From: DATDVC01 sp036517695
GTDB lineage: Bacteria; Patescibacteriota; Minisyncoccia; Phycocordibacterales; WO2-35-19
Assembly (NCBI GenBank): GCA_036517695.1
Contig: DATDVC010000001.1
Span: forward strand, 1 to 12,941
Direction of reading: 5' to 3'
Length of the DNA stretch: 12,941 nucleotides
How positions within the stretch are numbered: the first letter of the stretch is position 1; each line of letters opens with the position of its first letter. A program made the position numbers and the translations under genes. Positions 6,526 through 12,052 of this stretch are shown here, piece after piece. The notes under the pieces are model-generated. The model searched no databases and was not told where the DNA came from. It saw only the letters and a program-made list of their open reading frames with translations.

Positions 6526-7035
6526 ATGAATAAAAAAATATTATCTTGGGTCCCGATAGCCCTTTTGATAGGAGGGGGAATTGCACTTTATGTTTATGCA
6601 AGCAGGGTGGAAGCTCCCGTGGTTGACGAGGCAGGCAAAATAAGCGGATCTTATTCGTTACAAAGCATTATGTCTTTGGGCGAGCCCTACCGGTGCGATT
6701 TTAAAAAGCAGGACGAGACATCGGAGCTTCTAGGTATCATTCACACCGATGGCAAAAATGTTTTCGGAGAATTTAGGATCATAACCGAGCTTTTTGAAAA
6801 AGAATTCAACAGCTTTTTGGTTGTAAACGAGGGCGAAGCTTATACTTGGACGTCTCTTGGCAATGTTGGCTATAAGTCTAAAGCTACCAACAGCGCCGTA
6901 AATAATGCGTCCCAGAGCGAACAGGCGCAACTCATCGGGTTGAAAGACAAAATCGAATACAACTGCATGCCTTGGACTGAACCAGATCCAACGATCTTTA
7001 CTCCCCCGACTTGGATCAATTTCCAGGAATTCTAA
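6526..7035 (+). CDS. membrane-anchored extracytoplasmic protein with conserved cysteine pair
   Basis: A 169-residue protein with a short basic N-terminus and one transmembrane helix (about 8-24), leaving about 145 residues outside. YRCDF (55-59) and YNCMPW (145-150) place two cysteines, C57 and C147, that could form a disulfide. The tail TPPTWINFQEF completes a pattern I associate with small secreted proteins of Patescibacteria. The region between (68-100, GIIHTDGKNVFGEF onward) looks like a beta-rich domain. No enzyme motif is visible and no family name can be given. The start is fixed by TATAAT seven bases upstream. Confidence 0.75.
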   Translation: MNKKILSWVPIALLIGGGIALYVYASRVEAPVVDEAGKISGSYSLQSIMSLGEPYRCDFKKQDETSELLGIIHTDGKNVFGEFRIITELFEKEFNSFLVVNEGEAYTWTSLGNVGYKSKATNSAVNNASQSEQAQLIGLKDKIEYNCMPWTEPDPTIFTPPTWINFQEF

Positions 7036-7054
7036 TATCCACAGTTTTTAGCTT

Positions 7055-7083
7055 TTGACTTTCGTAAAACGGAGTAGTAGTAT
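7055..7083 (+). promoter_or_regulatory. sigma-70 type promoter
   Basis: TTGACT (7055-7060), a 17-base spacer and TAGTAT (7078-7083) sit between two genes. Transcription would start near 7090, about 34 nt before the GTG at 7124. Confidence 0.6.
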
Positions 7084-7123
7084 CTATTTTCGGTAGTACC
7101 TCAATCCAAATCTGGAGGGATGC

Positions 7124-7462
7124 GTGTATCATCGTTCGTCCAAAAGAAGAGCTGAAATCCGGAGCAGAATAGTTGGCTTTGGATTGCCAGAACTGAAGCC
7201 GACTGAACCCAAATCGCTACGAACAGCGTATGGGTCCGAAGTTAAACATGGTCTCGCGGCGGGCGCTGTTGTGTTGTTGCCGGAAACAGATGATTCGTTT
7301 TTGGTCAGAGCCGCAATACGTGATCGGTACAAGATTGGGATGGAAATCCCAATCAAAATCCGTGATAGAACGGAAAACGGAGAAATCTCCCTCTTTGCCA
7401 AGGTGGATATCCCATCTGGTTGCACTGATCCACAAAAGGTCTCGCTAGAATTATTGATTTGA
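7124..7462 (+). CDS. small hypothetical protein
   Basis: A product of 112 residues with a basic N-terminus (HRSSKRRAEIRSR), a Pro-rich linker and a beta-rich remainder (AAGAVVLLP, FLVRAAIRD, IPIKIRD, ISLFAKVDIP). No signal peptide, membrane segment or known motif is seen, and I do not recognise the family. The start is GTG at 7124, set by GGAGGG ending four to five bases upstream; the ATG at 7119 opens a frame that stops after eleven codons. It has its own promoter (7055-7083) and a strong terminator (7488-7526), so it is a stand-alone transcription unit. Confidence 0.7.
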   Translation: MYHRSSKRRAEIRSRIVGFGLPELKPTEPKSLRTAYGSEVKHGLAAGAVVLLPETDDSFLVRAAIRDRYKIGMEIPIKIRDRTENGEISLFAKVDIPSGCTDPQKVSLELLI

Positions 7463-7487
7463 AGCAGGACAGGGGTCTCCCAAAACT

Positions 7488-7526
7488 GGTCCGGCGCGTA
7501 TGAGGGCGCCGGACCTTTTCATTTTT
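7488..7526 (+). terminator. strong intrinsic terminator
   Basis: A 10-bp perfect stem, GGTCCGGCGC (7488-7497) with GCGCCGGACC (7506-7515), has an 8-base loop and is followed by TTTTCATTTTT. It closes the unit of the small hypothetical gene. Confidence 0.93.
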
Positions 7527-7560
7527 AAAATTCACAAAATCTTCACTTATCCACAGAAAT

Positions 7561-7589
7561 TTGCTTTTTCCAAACTTTGGGTGTATAAA
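7561..7589 (+). promoter_or_regulatory. sigma-70 type promoter
   Basis: TTGCTT (7561-7566), 17 bases, then TATAAA (7584-7589). Transcription would begin near 7596, and a 6-bp hairpin AGCCTC/GAGGCT (7603-7618) sits in the leader before the next gene. Confidence 0.6.
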
Positions 7590-7640
7590 ATGGTGAGTTG
7601 TAAGCCTCCCCCGAGGCTAAAATTGAGTAGGAGATGATTG

Positions 7641-7883
7641 ATGATTTACAAAGGAAGCCGGATCAACAATGACTCTTTTCCTTCTGCATGGAAGGTGAAA
7701 GGTCCCATACTAAAGACAAACATTGTTGATCTGCGAGGACCGAAGAAAGAGAGCGGACAGAGGTCGGTGGTGCCAGTACCCCTGACTCCTGGTCGTTCAC
7801 AGGTTCCGCCGGCAGAAAAGCGGAACCACGTCCCGACTGGGCGAGAAAGGAACGGCCTTTTCAAGACCCCGACATTCATCTAG
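7641..7883 (+). CDS. small basic hypothetical protein, or structured transcript
   Basis: An open frame of 80 residues starting at an ATG seven bases after AGGAG (7629-7633). The product is basic and rich in Pro, Arg and Lys in its second half (VVPVPLTPGRSQVPPAEKR), has no hydrophobic segment and matches no family I know. It is a stand-alone unit with promoter and terminator. The RNA also holds hairpins, for example GGTTCCGC/GCGGAACC (7802-7809 with 7820-7827) and one in the leader, so a non-coding role for the transcript is a fair alternative. The well-placed SD favours coding. Confidence 0.5.
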   Translation: MIYKGSRINNDSFPSAWKVKGPILKTNIVDLRGPKKESGQRSVVPVPLTPGRSQVPPAEKRNHVPTGRERNGLFKTPTFI

Positions 7884-7915
7884 TAGGTATCCCTCTCCCT
7901 CGTGAGAAGAAAGTT

Positions 7916-7954
7916 GCTCGGTCGCTGTTATGCGGCCGGGCGCTTCTTTTTTTA
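7916..7954 (+). terminator. intrinsic terminator
   Basis: GCTCGGTCGC (7916-7925) pairs with GCGGCCGGGC (7932-7941), including two G-U pairs, around a 6-base loop, followed by GCTTC and seven T. It closes the 80-residue gene's unit. Confidence 0.88.
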
Positions 7955-7956
7955 TT

Positions 7957-7997
7957 CCTCCTCTCTTAATTGTAAGAGAGGGCAGGGGTGAGTTATA
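7957..7997 (-). repeat. hairpin repeat copy C (solo)
   Basis: Same orientation as copies B and E but unpaired. Stem CTCTCTTA/TAAGAGAG (7961-7968 with 7973-7980) has an altered loop, then GGGGTGAGTTATA. Its outer end has drifted from GAGTTATT to GAGTTATAAT and supplies the -10 of the following operon. Confidence 0.82.
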
Positions 7998-7999
7998 AT
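7994..7999 (+). promoter_or_regulatory. -10 box formed by the repeat end, leaderless start
   Basis: TATAAT ends six bases before the ATG at 8006, placing the transcription start on or next to the A of the ATG. The hexamer is built from the outer end of repeat C. Confidence 0.6.
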
Positions 8000-8005
8000 G
8001 CCCCT

Positions 8006-8992
8006 ATGGACAAAGTTGAAAAATTCAAAAACGCCAAATATGTTTTTGTGGTTGGCATTGGCGGGTCGGATTTGGCGAGCAAGGCGGTATGGAGCGCTCT
8101 TACTCTCCATCGTTCCGAAGTTTCAAAAAAACTCTTTTTTTTGGAAGCGCCGGACTCAAGAGAGTATGCGGAGGTAGATCATTTTATAAATGATGTGGTC
8201 GCCGACATTGCGGAAGTTGCGCTTGTGGTCGTAAGCAAATCGGGGGAGACGGTCGAAACTCTAGAGACCTATCACAAAACTTTTGACATGCTGTCCGAAA
8301 AATTTGGCGCGCCGGTGACGGAGAGGGTGCTTGTAGCGTCTACTCCAGGGGGCCATCTCTGGAAACTCGCTGAATCAAAAAATATTGAAAAAATAGCCTG
8401 GGAGGGCGATGTGGGCGGACGTTTCAGCGCTTTTACCGCGCCACATCTCGCGATCTTGGAGATTGCCGGCCTGGATACGAGCTCTTTTCTAAAAGCCAAA
8501 GACAGCGCGGACAAAGACAGGGCAGAGAATTTAGCAAAAGAAATTTTTGATAATTACAAAAAGGGCGCTGACATTTTGGACTTTTTTATTTTTAATTCCG
8601 AACTAGAAGATTTGGGTAAATGGTCGCGACAGCTCATTGCCGAAAGTTTGGCCACCTTGACTCCGACAGTGTCAATTGGGCCCACCGATCTGCACTCCAT
8701 GCTTGAGCTTTACCTCGAAAGGCCGGGGAGTCGCTTCACTATTTTTGTAAAGTCAGAAAAGGAAATTGGCGGAAGCGTCAATCAACAGTCTTTTGAAAAT
8801 ATTACAGCGGAATATAAACAAAGAAATTTACCCCTGTTTATTTACAGTATGTCGCAAATAGATGAGTATGAAGTGGGCAAATTTATGAGCTTTATGTTTG
8901 AAGTAACCCTTTCTTTGGCAAAACTTCTAGGTGTCAACCCGTTTGATCAGCCGGAAGTTGAAAATTATAAGAAATCAATTCTTAATCCATGA
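8006..8992 (+). CDS. pgi: glucose-6-phosphate isomerase, short form
   Basis: Interconverts glucose 6-phosphate and fructose 6-phosphate in glycolysis/gluconeogenesis. Family motifs run in order: GIGGSDLASKAV (17-28), SKSGETVETLET (77-88, phosphate loop), GDVGGRFSAFT (134-144), WSRQLIAES (206-214) with E213 in the catalytic-Glu position, DLHSMLELYLERPG (228-241) with H230, and NPFDQPEVENYK (311-322) ending in the conserved Lys. At 328 residues it lacks roughly 100 residues of the usual N-terminus and begins almost directly at the first SIS-domain strand. The ATG at 8006 is chosen over GTG 7988, which lies in the repeat, because TATAAT ends six bases before it. Its stop overlaps the ROK kinase start by four bases (ATGA), so the two are cotranscribed and probably translationally coupled. 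Confidence 0.93.
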   Translation: MDKVEKFKNAKYVFVVGIGGSDLASKAVWSALTLHRSEVSKKLFFLEAPDSREYAEVDHFINDVVADIAEVALVVVSKSGETVETLETYHKTFDMLSEKFGAPVTERVLVASTPGGHLWKLAESKNIEKIAWEGDVGGRFSAFTAPHLAILEIAGLDTSSFLKAKDSADKDRAENLAKEIFDNYKKGADILDFFIFNSELEDLGKWSRQLIAESLATLTPTVSIGPTDLHSMLELYLERPGSRFTIFVKSEKEIGGSVNQQSFENITAEYKQRNLPLFIYSMSQIDEYEVGKFMSFMFEVTLSLAKLLGVNPFDQPEVENYKKSILNP

Positions 8993-9765
8993 TTCATAAC
9001 TCCATTCTCTTTGACATCGGAGGCACAAAAACTAGGGTGGCGTATTCTGAAAACGGCGATTTTTTTGAAGAGCCAAGAGTGATCGAGACTAGTAAAGATT
9101 ATGAGGAGGGAAAGAGGGTGTTTGTAGAAACCGCAAAAGAATTGGCCAATGGCAGAGAGATCAAGCGGGTAGTCGGGGGCATGAGCCGGAGTGTCGCCGG
9201 ATGGGGTTATGGGCGGTTTAAAGCTGATTTGGGCAATTTGATACAAGCGGAAGTTTTTCTTGAAAACGATGCCGCAATGGTTGGCTTGGGGGAGGCGGTT
9301 TTTGGAGCCGGCAGAGGTTTTGAGATTGTTGCCTATGTTACGGTATCGACCGGAGTGGGCGGAGCACGCATTGTGGGCGGAAAGATTGACGAGAAGGCGG
9401 TTGGTTTTGAGCCGGGGAAGCAAATTATCGATATAGACTCCGGCGATAATATTGAAGATTTGATTTCCGGCAGGGCCCTTGAAGAGAAAACCGGCAAGCA
9501 TCCGAAAGATATAACTGACCCAAAAATTTGGGAAGAACATGCCCGGTTTCTTGCCATTGGTCTCAACAATATTATTGTCGGATGGTCTCCAAATGTGGTT
9601 GTCTTGGGTGGGTCTATGATCACGGGCGATCCTGCAATCCCGCTTGATAAAACAGAAGAATATTTGAAAGATATACTAAAGATTTTTACCGAGATTCCTC
9701 CAATAAAAAAATCAGAGCTTGGCGATTTTGGAGGTCTTTACGGAGCACTGGTTTATTTAAAATAA
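8989..9765 (+). CDS. ROK family sugar kinase, atypical
   Basis: A 258-residue ROK-fold (actin-like ATPase) protein, probably phosphorylating a hexose such as glucose. The phosphate-1 motif is DIGGTKTR (9-16), ENDAAMVGLGEA (92-103) holds the catalytic Asp, STGVGGARIVGGKI (120-133) is the second phosphate motif, and VVLGGSM (204-210) is the adenosine-side strand. The usual ExGH substrate motif reads EPGK (141-144), and the Cys-rich zinc motif expected next is absent, so sugar specificity is uncertain and a regulatory role is possible. It starts inside the stop of pgi (ATGA), which links it to glucose 6-phosphate metabolism: kinase then isomerase. Its TAA stop lies at the junction with repeat D. 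Confidence 0.85.
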   Translation: MIHNSILFDIGGTKTRVAYSENGDFFEEPRVIETSKDYEEGKRVFVETAKELANGREIKRVVGGMSRSVAGWGYGRFKADLGNLIQAEVFLENDAAMVGLGEAVFGAGRGFEIVAYVTVSTGVGGARIVGGKIDEKAVGFEPGKQIIDIDSGDNIEDLISGRALEEKTGKHPKDITDPKIWEEHARFLAIGLNNIIVGWSPNVVVLGGSMITGDPAIPLDKTEEYLKDILKIFTEIPPIKKSELGDFGGLYGALVYLK

Positions 9766-9820
9766 CTCACCCCAGCAAAAAATAACTCACCCCAGCCCCT
9801 CCCTTACAACAAGGGAGGGG
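9761..9820 (+). repeat. hairpin repeat copy D with duplicated outer end
   Basis: AATAACTCACCCCAGC occurs twice, at 9761-9776 and 9781-9796, separated by AAAA. Only the second continues into the stem CCCCTCCCTT/AAGGGAGGGG (9796-9805 with 9811-9820). Confidence 0.9.
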
Positions 9821-9839
9821 TTCCGAGCACACAAACGCT

Positions 9840-10011
9840 ATGTATAACGATCAACTCCAAAAATCTCGACGTCAAGAATTAAGAAAAAACCAAACCGAGG
9901 CAGAAAAGGTTTTGTGGCAAAGATTACGAAGTGATCAGGTTTTGGAATAATGAAGTATTGAGTGATGCTGGAAACGTTTTGAAAATTATTGTAGAAAATG
10001 TTAAGTTGTGA
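9840..10011 (+). pseudogene. DUF559 gene with internal deletion
   Basis: The first 30 codons (ATG 9840 to CGA 9927-9929) align closely with the intact DUF559 gene at 5196, sharing the NQTEAEK and LWQ block. The sequence then jumps to the C-terminal end, IRFWNNEVL (frame from 9934), finishing at TGA 10009-10011. About 173 bases, including the whole catalytic core (DFFCPE and ELDGKQH equivalents), are missing, and the join is out of frame, so the first frame stops at 9950. Sequence upstream to the hairpin repeat is also related to that of the intact copy. The product cannot be an active nuclease, so this cassette could move only with help from an intact copy. Confidence 0.85.
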
Positions 10012-10014
10012 TCA

Positions 10015-10023
10015 TGGGATACT
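10015..10023 (+). promoter_or_regulatory. extended -10, leaderless start
   Basis: TGGGATACT (10015-10023) is a TGn-extended -10 ending six bases before the ATG at 10030. No SD is present. Confidence 0.45.
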
Positions 10024-10029
10024 GTTCAA

Positions 10030-10515
10030 ATGAAAAATTATAAAGTCATTATTTTAGGTGCTCAATGTTCGGGTAAAACCACAATCGTAAGGTTTTTACG
10101 AGAGAATAAAGACCTGCCTTTAATTGAAGAAGATGAAGCATTTACCAAACTTAATAATGGCACATATCCTAATGATATTGAGTATAAGGAAAATACTTTA
10201 AGACCTAAATTGGAGGAGGAAATAAGGAAATCTGAAAACCTAATATTTATCACCAGCTATTGTAATCCTGATTTAGTCAGAGATTTGAAGTTAAAAGGAT
10301 TTAAGACAATTCAACTTGTTTTAGATAGAGCAAAACTTGAAGAAAGAAACAAAAAGCGAATGGCAGAGCAAGGATGTGATGATGCAACTCAATGGATGGA
10401 AGAAAATCTCAAATTTCATCAAAAAATGCAAAATGAAGGATTCGTAGACAAGATTATTGATACAGACAGACCAGTGGAAGAAGTTGTGGAAGATATTTTA
10501 AATTTTATTGGATGA
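10030..10515 (+). CDS. P-loop NTPase, nucleotide/metabolite kinase-like
   Basis: A 161-residue single-domain P-loop protein. Walker A is GAQCSGKTT (10-18), as in small kinases and AAA_28/NadR-type proteins. A central hydrophobic strand, NLIFITSYCNP (70-80), may carry the Walker B equivalent, and LDRAKLEERNKKRM (97-110) looks like the lid region with phosphate-binding Arg/Lys. The C-terminal helix ends VEEVVEDILNFIG. The substrate cannot be read from the sequence. It is the cargo gene of cassette 2, between the DUF559 remnant and repeat E, and is much more AT-rich than pgi or the ROK gene, suggesting horizontal arrival. An extended -10 lies six bases before the ATG. Fold call firm, function open. 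Confidence 0.75.
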   Translation: MKNYKVIILGAQCSGKTTIVRFLRENKDLPLIEEDEAFTKLNNGTYPNDIEYKENTLRPKLEEEIRKSENLIFITSYCNPDLVRDLKLKGFKTIQLVLDRAKLEERNKKRMAEQGCDDATQWMEENLKFHQKMQNEGFVDKIIDTDRPVEEVVEDILNFIG

Positions 10516-10555
10516 TCAAAAAGATAATCTCTGAATCGGTTATTGGGTCTGGTTT

Positions 10556-10596
10556 CCCCTCTCTTGTTGTAAGAGAGGGGTAGGGGGTGAGTTATT
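10556..10596 (-). repeat. hairpin repeat copy E (inverted)
   Basis: Inverse orientation to D. Stem CCCCTCTCTT/AAGAGAGGGG (10556-10565 with 10571-10580) surrounds loop GTTGT, then GGGGTGAGTTATT. The next base is the stop codon (10597-10599) of the minus-strand reductase gene; the hairpin could also help terminate that message. Confidence 0.9.
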
Positions 10597-11241
10597 TTAC
10601 ACCTGTGGCGGTCTGAAGAAGATCCTTTCGAGCGGAGCATTTTCGCGCCTCTTCTCCATGTCTTTGGCAAATTTTTTGCCTCGCTTGAAGCACTTTGAAA
10701 GTTCTCTTTGGTTTTCAAAAGCTTTCACATTTCCGCTGTAAATCGCGCCCAAGCAGTGTGAGCCGAAATATAGAAAGACTCCTCTAAGCCAAAAAGGTGG
10801 AAAGGTGAAGAAAAGCAGTTTTTGAGCCCATAGGGGCGTGCCGCCGGAGACGATGAAGTAAGTTCTTAGGTGCACGAGTTTCCCCCCGGGTTGGCCCAAG
10901 CGGCTTTTATGCTCAAAATCTAAAGCAAAAAACCTGATCCGATCTATAAAGTTTTTAAGGCGGGCCGGCACGGAAAAGTTGTAAGTTGGAGTGGCAATGA
11001 TAAGTGCCTCGGTTTTTTGTATTTTTTCGCAGAGTTCTTTAAAAGCAGTTTCGTGTTCTCGAGGTCCGGTGCTGTTTTCAAAACAATAATCTTCAATCGG
11101 CACGTCACAAAGGTAAATTTTTTCAACTGATTTATCCGACTTCTCCCTGAACCCTTCAAGGAAAGCGTCAAGCATGGAGTCAGAATTTCTTCCGCGAGAA
11201 GGGGAGCAAGAGAGGGCGATGACTTGTGGGTGGCTTTCCAT
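10597..11241 (-). CDS. flavodoxin-fold NAD(P)H-dependent FMN reductase
   Basis: A cytoplasmic flavoprotein of the NADPH-dependent FMN reductase/flavodoxin-like group, 214 residues. The N-terminal strand and FMN-phosphate loop read VIALSCSPSRGRNSDSML (7-24). TPTYNFSVPARLKNFIDR (84-101) is the second FMN loop with the family's TPxYNxSxPxxLKxxIDR pattern. The third loop is near IVSGGTPLW (130-138). The substrate (quinone, azo compound, iron-sulfur or other acceptor) cannot be assigned. Residues 140-165 (LLFFTFPPFWLRGVFLYFG) are unusually hydrophobic and aromatic. The ATG at 11241 is supported by an extended -10 ending six bases upstream, so it is probably leaderless. Its stop codon abuts hairpin repeat E. 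Confidence 0.82.
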   Translation of the reverse strand: MESHPQVIALSCSPSRGRNSDSMLDAFLEGFREKSDKSVEKIYLCDVPIEDYCFENSTGPREHETAFKELCEKIQKTEALIIATPTYNFSVPARLKNFIDRIRFFALDFEHKSRLGQPGGKLVHLRTYFIVSGGTPLWAQKLLFFTFPPFWLRGVFLYFGSHCLGAIYSGNVKAFENQRELSKCFKRGKKFAKDMEKRRENAPLERIFFRPPQV

Positions 11242-11247
11242 TTTTAC

Positions 11248-11256
11248 ATATTATCA
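11248..11256 (-). promoter_or_regulatory. extended -10, leaderless start
   Basis: Minus-strand TGATAATAT (complement of 11248-11256) ends six bases before the ATG at 11241, with no SD between. Confidence 0.5.
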
Positions 11257-11269
11257 TAAAAAATTTTTA

Positions 11270-11317
11270 GAAAAGTTAAAGGCCGGACATGGGTTCCCAT
11301 CATGTCCGGCCTTTGGT
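11270..11317 (-). terminator. intrinsic terminator of the 43-residue gene
   Basis: A perfect 14-bp stem, AAAGGCCGGACATG (11278-11291) with CATGTCCGGCCTTT (11301-11314), surrounds a 9-base loop. On the minus strand a T-rich stretch (TTTAACTTTTC) follows. It separates the 43-residue gene from the reductase and resembles in sequence the cbiZ terminator at 735-759. Confidence 0.88.
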
Positions 11318-11324
11318 TGTGGGG

Positions 11325-11456
11325 TCAAGATTTCTCTTGCTCCAAGTCTTTCACCGCCTCTTCCCAGGCGGTGGTGTCTTCCGGATCGCGGGGCGAGTCC
11401 GGGGGGACGCTCTCCGACGAGAAAGCGATCCCCCGATCGGTAAGGAAAGGAAACAT
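11325..11456 (-). CDS. 43-residue acidic hypothetical protein
   Basis: A short gene with every expression signal in place: a near-perfect promoter (11474-11503), GGAGG (complement of 11462-11466) five bases before the ATG at 11456, and a strong terminator after the TGA at 11325-11327. The product starts MFPFLTDRGIAFSSES, has a Pro/Asp-rich middle (VPPDSPRDPEDTT) and ends in a predicted helix (AWEEAVKDLEQEKS). It is acidic, with no membrane segment or cysteine. I do not recognise a family. An overlapping longer frame (11254-11475) runs straight through the terminator hairpin and ignores the SD, so it was not chosen. Confidence 0.7.
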   Translation of the reverse strand: MFPFLTDRGIAFSSESVPPDSPRDPEDTTAWEEAVKDLEQEKS

Positions 11457-11473
11457 ACTGTCCTCCGCTTGAC

Positions 11474-11503
11474 ATTATAAACCAAACAACACCACCTTGT
11501 CAA
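11474..11503 (-). promoter_or_regulatory. near-perfect sigma-70 promoter
   Basis: Minus-strand TTGACA (complement of 11498-11503), an 18-base spacer and TATAAT (complement of 11474-11479). Transcription would start near 11467, immediately before the GGAGG, leaving a leader of about ten bases. The -35 lies within the small palindrome CCTTGaCAAGG. Confidence 0.8.
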
Positions 11504-11510
11504 GGGCAAT

Positions 11511-12035
11511 TTAAGCAATATTTTTGAGCAAAGCGCCGACGAAATAGGCGACAGAGGCGGCGATTATGCCGATAATACAGGTTTGAAGCGCTGTTTTGAG
11601 ACCGGAAGCGTGCGCCACCTTGCCACGGATGAGCCCGATGATGAAAAAGGTAAAAAAGGTCAAAATAGAAGCAGTGCGAAATTCATTTTGAATTGTTTGA
11701 GGCGAGAAGTAGCTGACAACATAAGCGATGAGTGGGACGGAGCCAACGGTGATGAAAGAAAAGAAGGTGGCGAGAGCCGTCTTCCACGGGGCGGTATGCT
11801 GGCGCGCCTCATGTTTTGTTTGGTCTTGGTGCGATTCTTCTGATAGGTAATTTGAAGAAGCCATAGAGAAGCCGTCGGCAAAAACATTTGAAAATCCCAA
11901 GATCAAAACAATCGACGGGTCGAGACGCGCGCCGGCCACTCCAGCTATGATTGCAAAAGTGGTTACGGTGCCATCAATTGATCCGTAAACAAATTCCGGC
12001 AAATATTTCCAAAATTTTTTCTTTATATTCTCCAT
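11511..12035 (-). CDS. VIT1/CCC1 family metal transporter
   Basis: Integral membrane protein of the VIT1/CCC1 family, whose members move ferrous iron or manganese across membranes. The 174-residue product begins with a soluble stretch and then the family signature YGSIDGTVTTFAIIAGVAGA (17-36), followed by ILGFSNVFADGFSMASSNYL (45-64), covering helices 1 and 2 with their conserved Asp and Met. A charged cytoplasmic segment (SEESHQDQTKHEARQH, 65-80) is shorter than the metal-binding loop of eukaryotic VIT1. Three more helices lie at about 86-109, 120-138 and 147-170, giving five in total. ATG 12035 is preferred to TTG 12041. An extended -10 (TGTTATAAT) lies 17 bases upstream, and no SD is seen. 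Confidence 0.9.
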   Translation of the reverse strand: MENIKKKFWKYLPEFVYGSIDGTVTTFAIIAGVAGARLDPSIVLILGFSNVFADGFSMASSNYLSEESHQDQTKHEARQHTAPWKTALATFFSFITVGSVPLIAYVVSYFSPQTIQNEFRTASILTFFTFFIIGLIRGKVAHASGLKTALQTCIIGIIAASVAYFVGALLKNIA

Positions 12036-12052
12036 TTTCAATTTGAAATTAG

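Larger units (their letters stand above)
9761..10596. mobile_element. inverted-repeat-bounded DUF559 cassette 2
   Basis: An 836-bp unit bounded by repeat D (9761-9820) and inverted repeat E (10556-10596), again with AATAACTCACCCC ends outward and hairpins inward. It holds a DUF559 remnant next to the left repeat and an intact P-loop kinase gene, and is AT-rich against its neighbours. Both outer ends sit flush with stop codons of flanking genes (9763-9765 and 10597-10599). Mobility is inferred. Confidence 0.5.

Noticed and set aside
7195..7250. Segment resembling 5S rRNA wording (GGGTCCGAAGTTAAACATGG).
   Set aside because: Only a short chance resemblance inside a coding frame with its own SD. 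No closing helices of 5S rRNA.
7547..7555. Perfect DnaA box TTATCCACA, with a near match at 7035-7043.
   Set aside because: Only two sites about 500 bases apart, no AT-rich unwinding region or dnaA/dnaN neighbours. Not enough to call an origin.
8965..9540. Minus-strand open frame of 191 codons.
   Set aside because: Antisense to the ROK kinase gene, which has clear motifs. No start signals.
5138..10596. CRISPR-like array from the recurring repeats.
   Set aside because: Copies are kilobases apart, in both orientations, with genes rather than short spacers between them and no cas genes.
11254..11475. Minus-strand open frame of 73 codons.
   Set aside because: It reads through the 14-bp terminator and starts before the SD; the 43-codon frame from 11456 fits the signals better.
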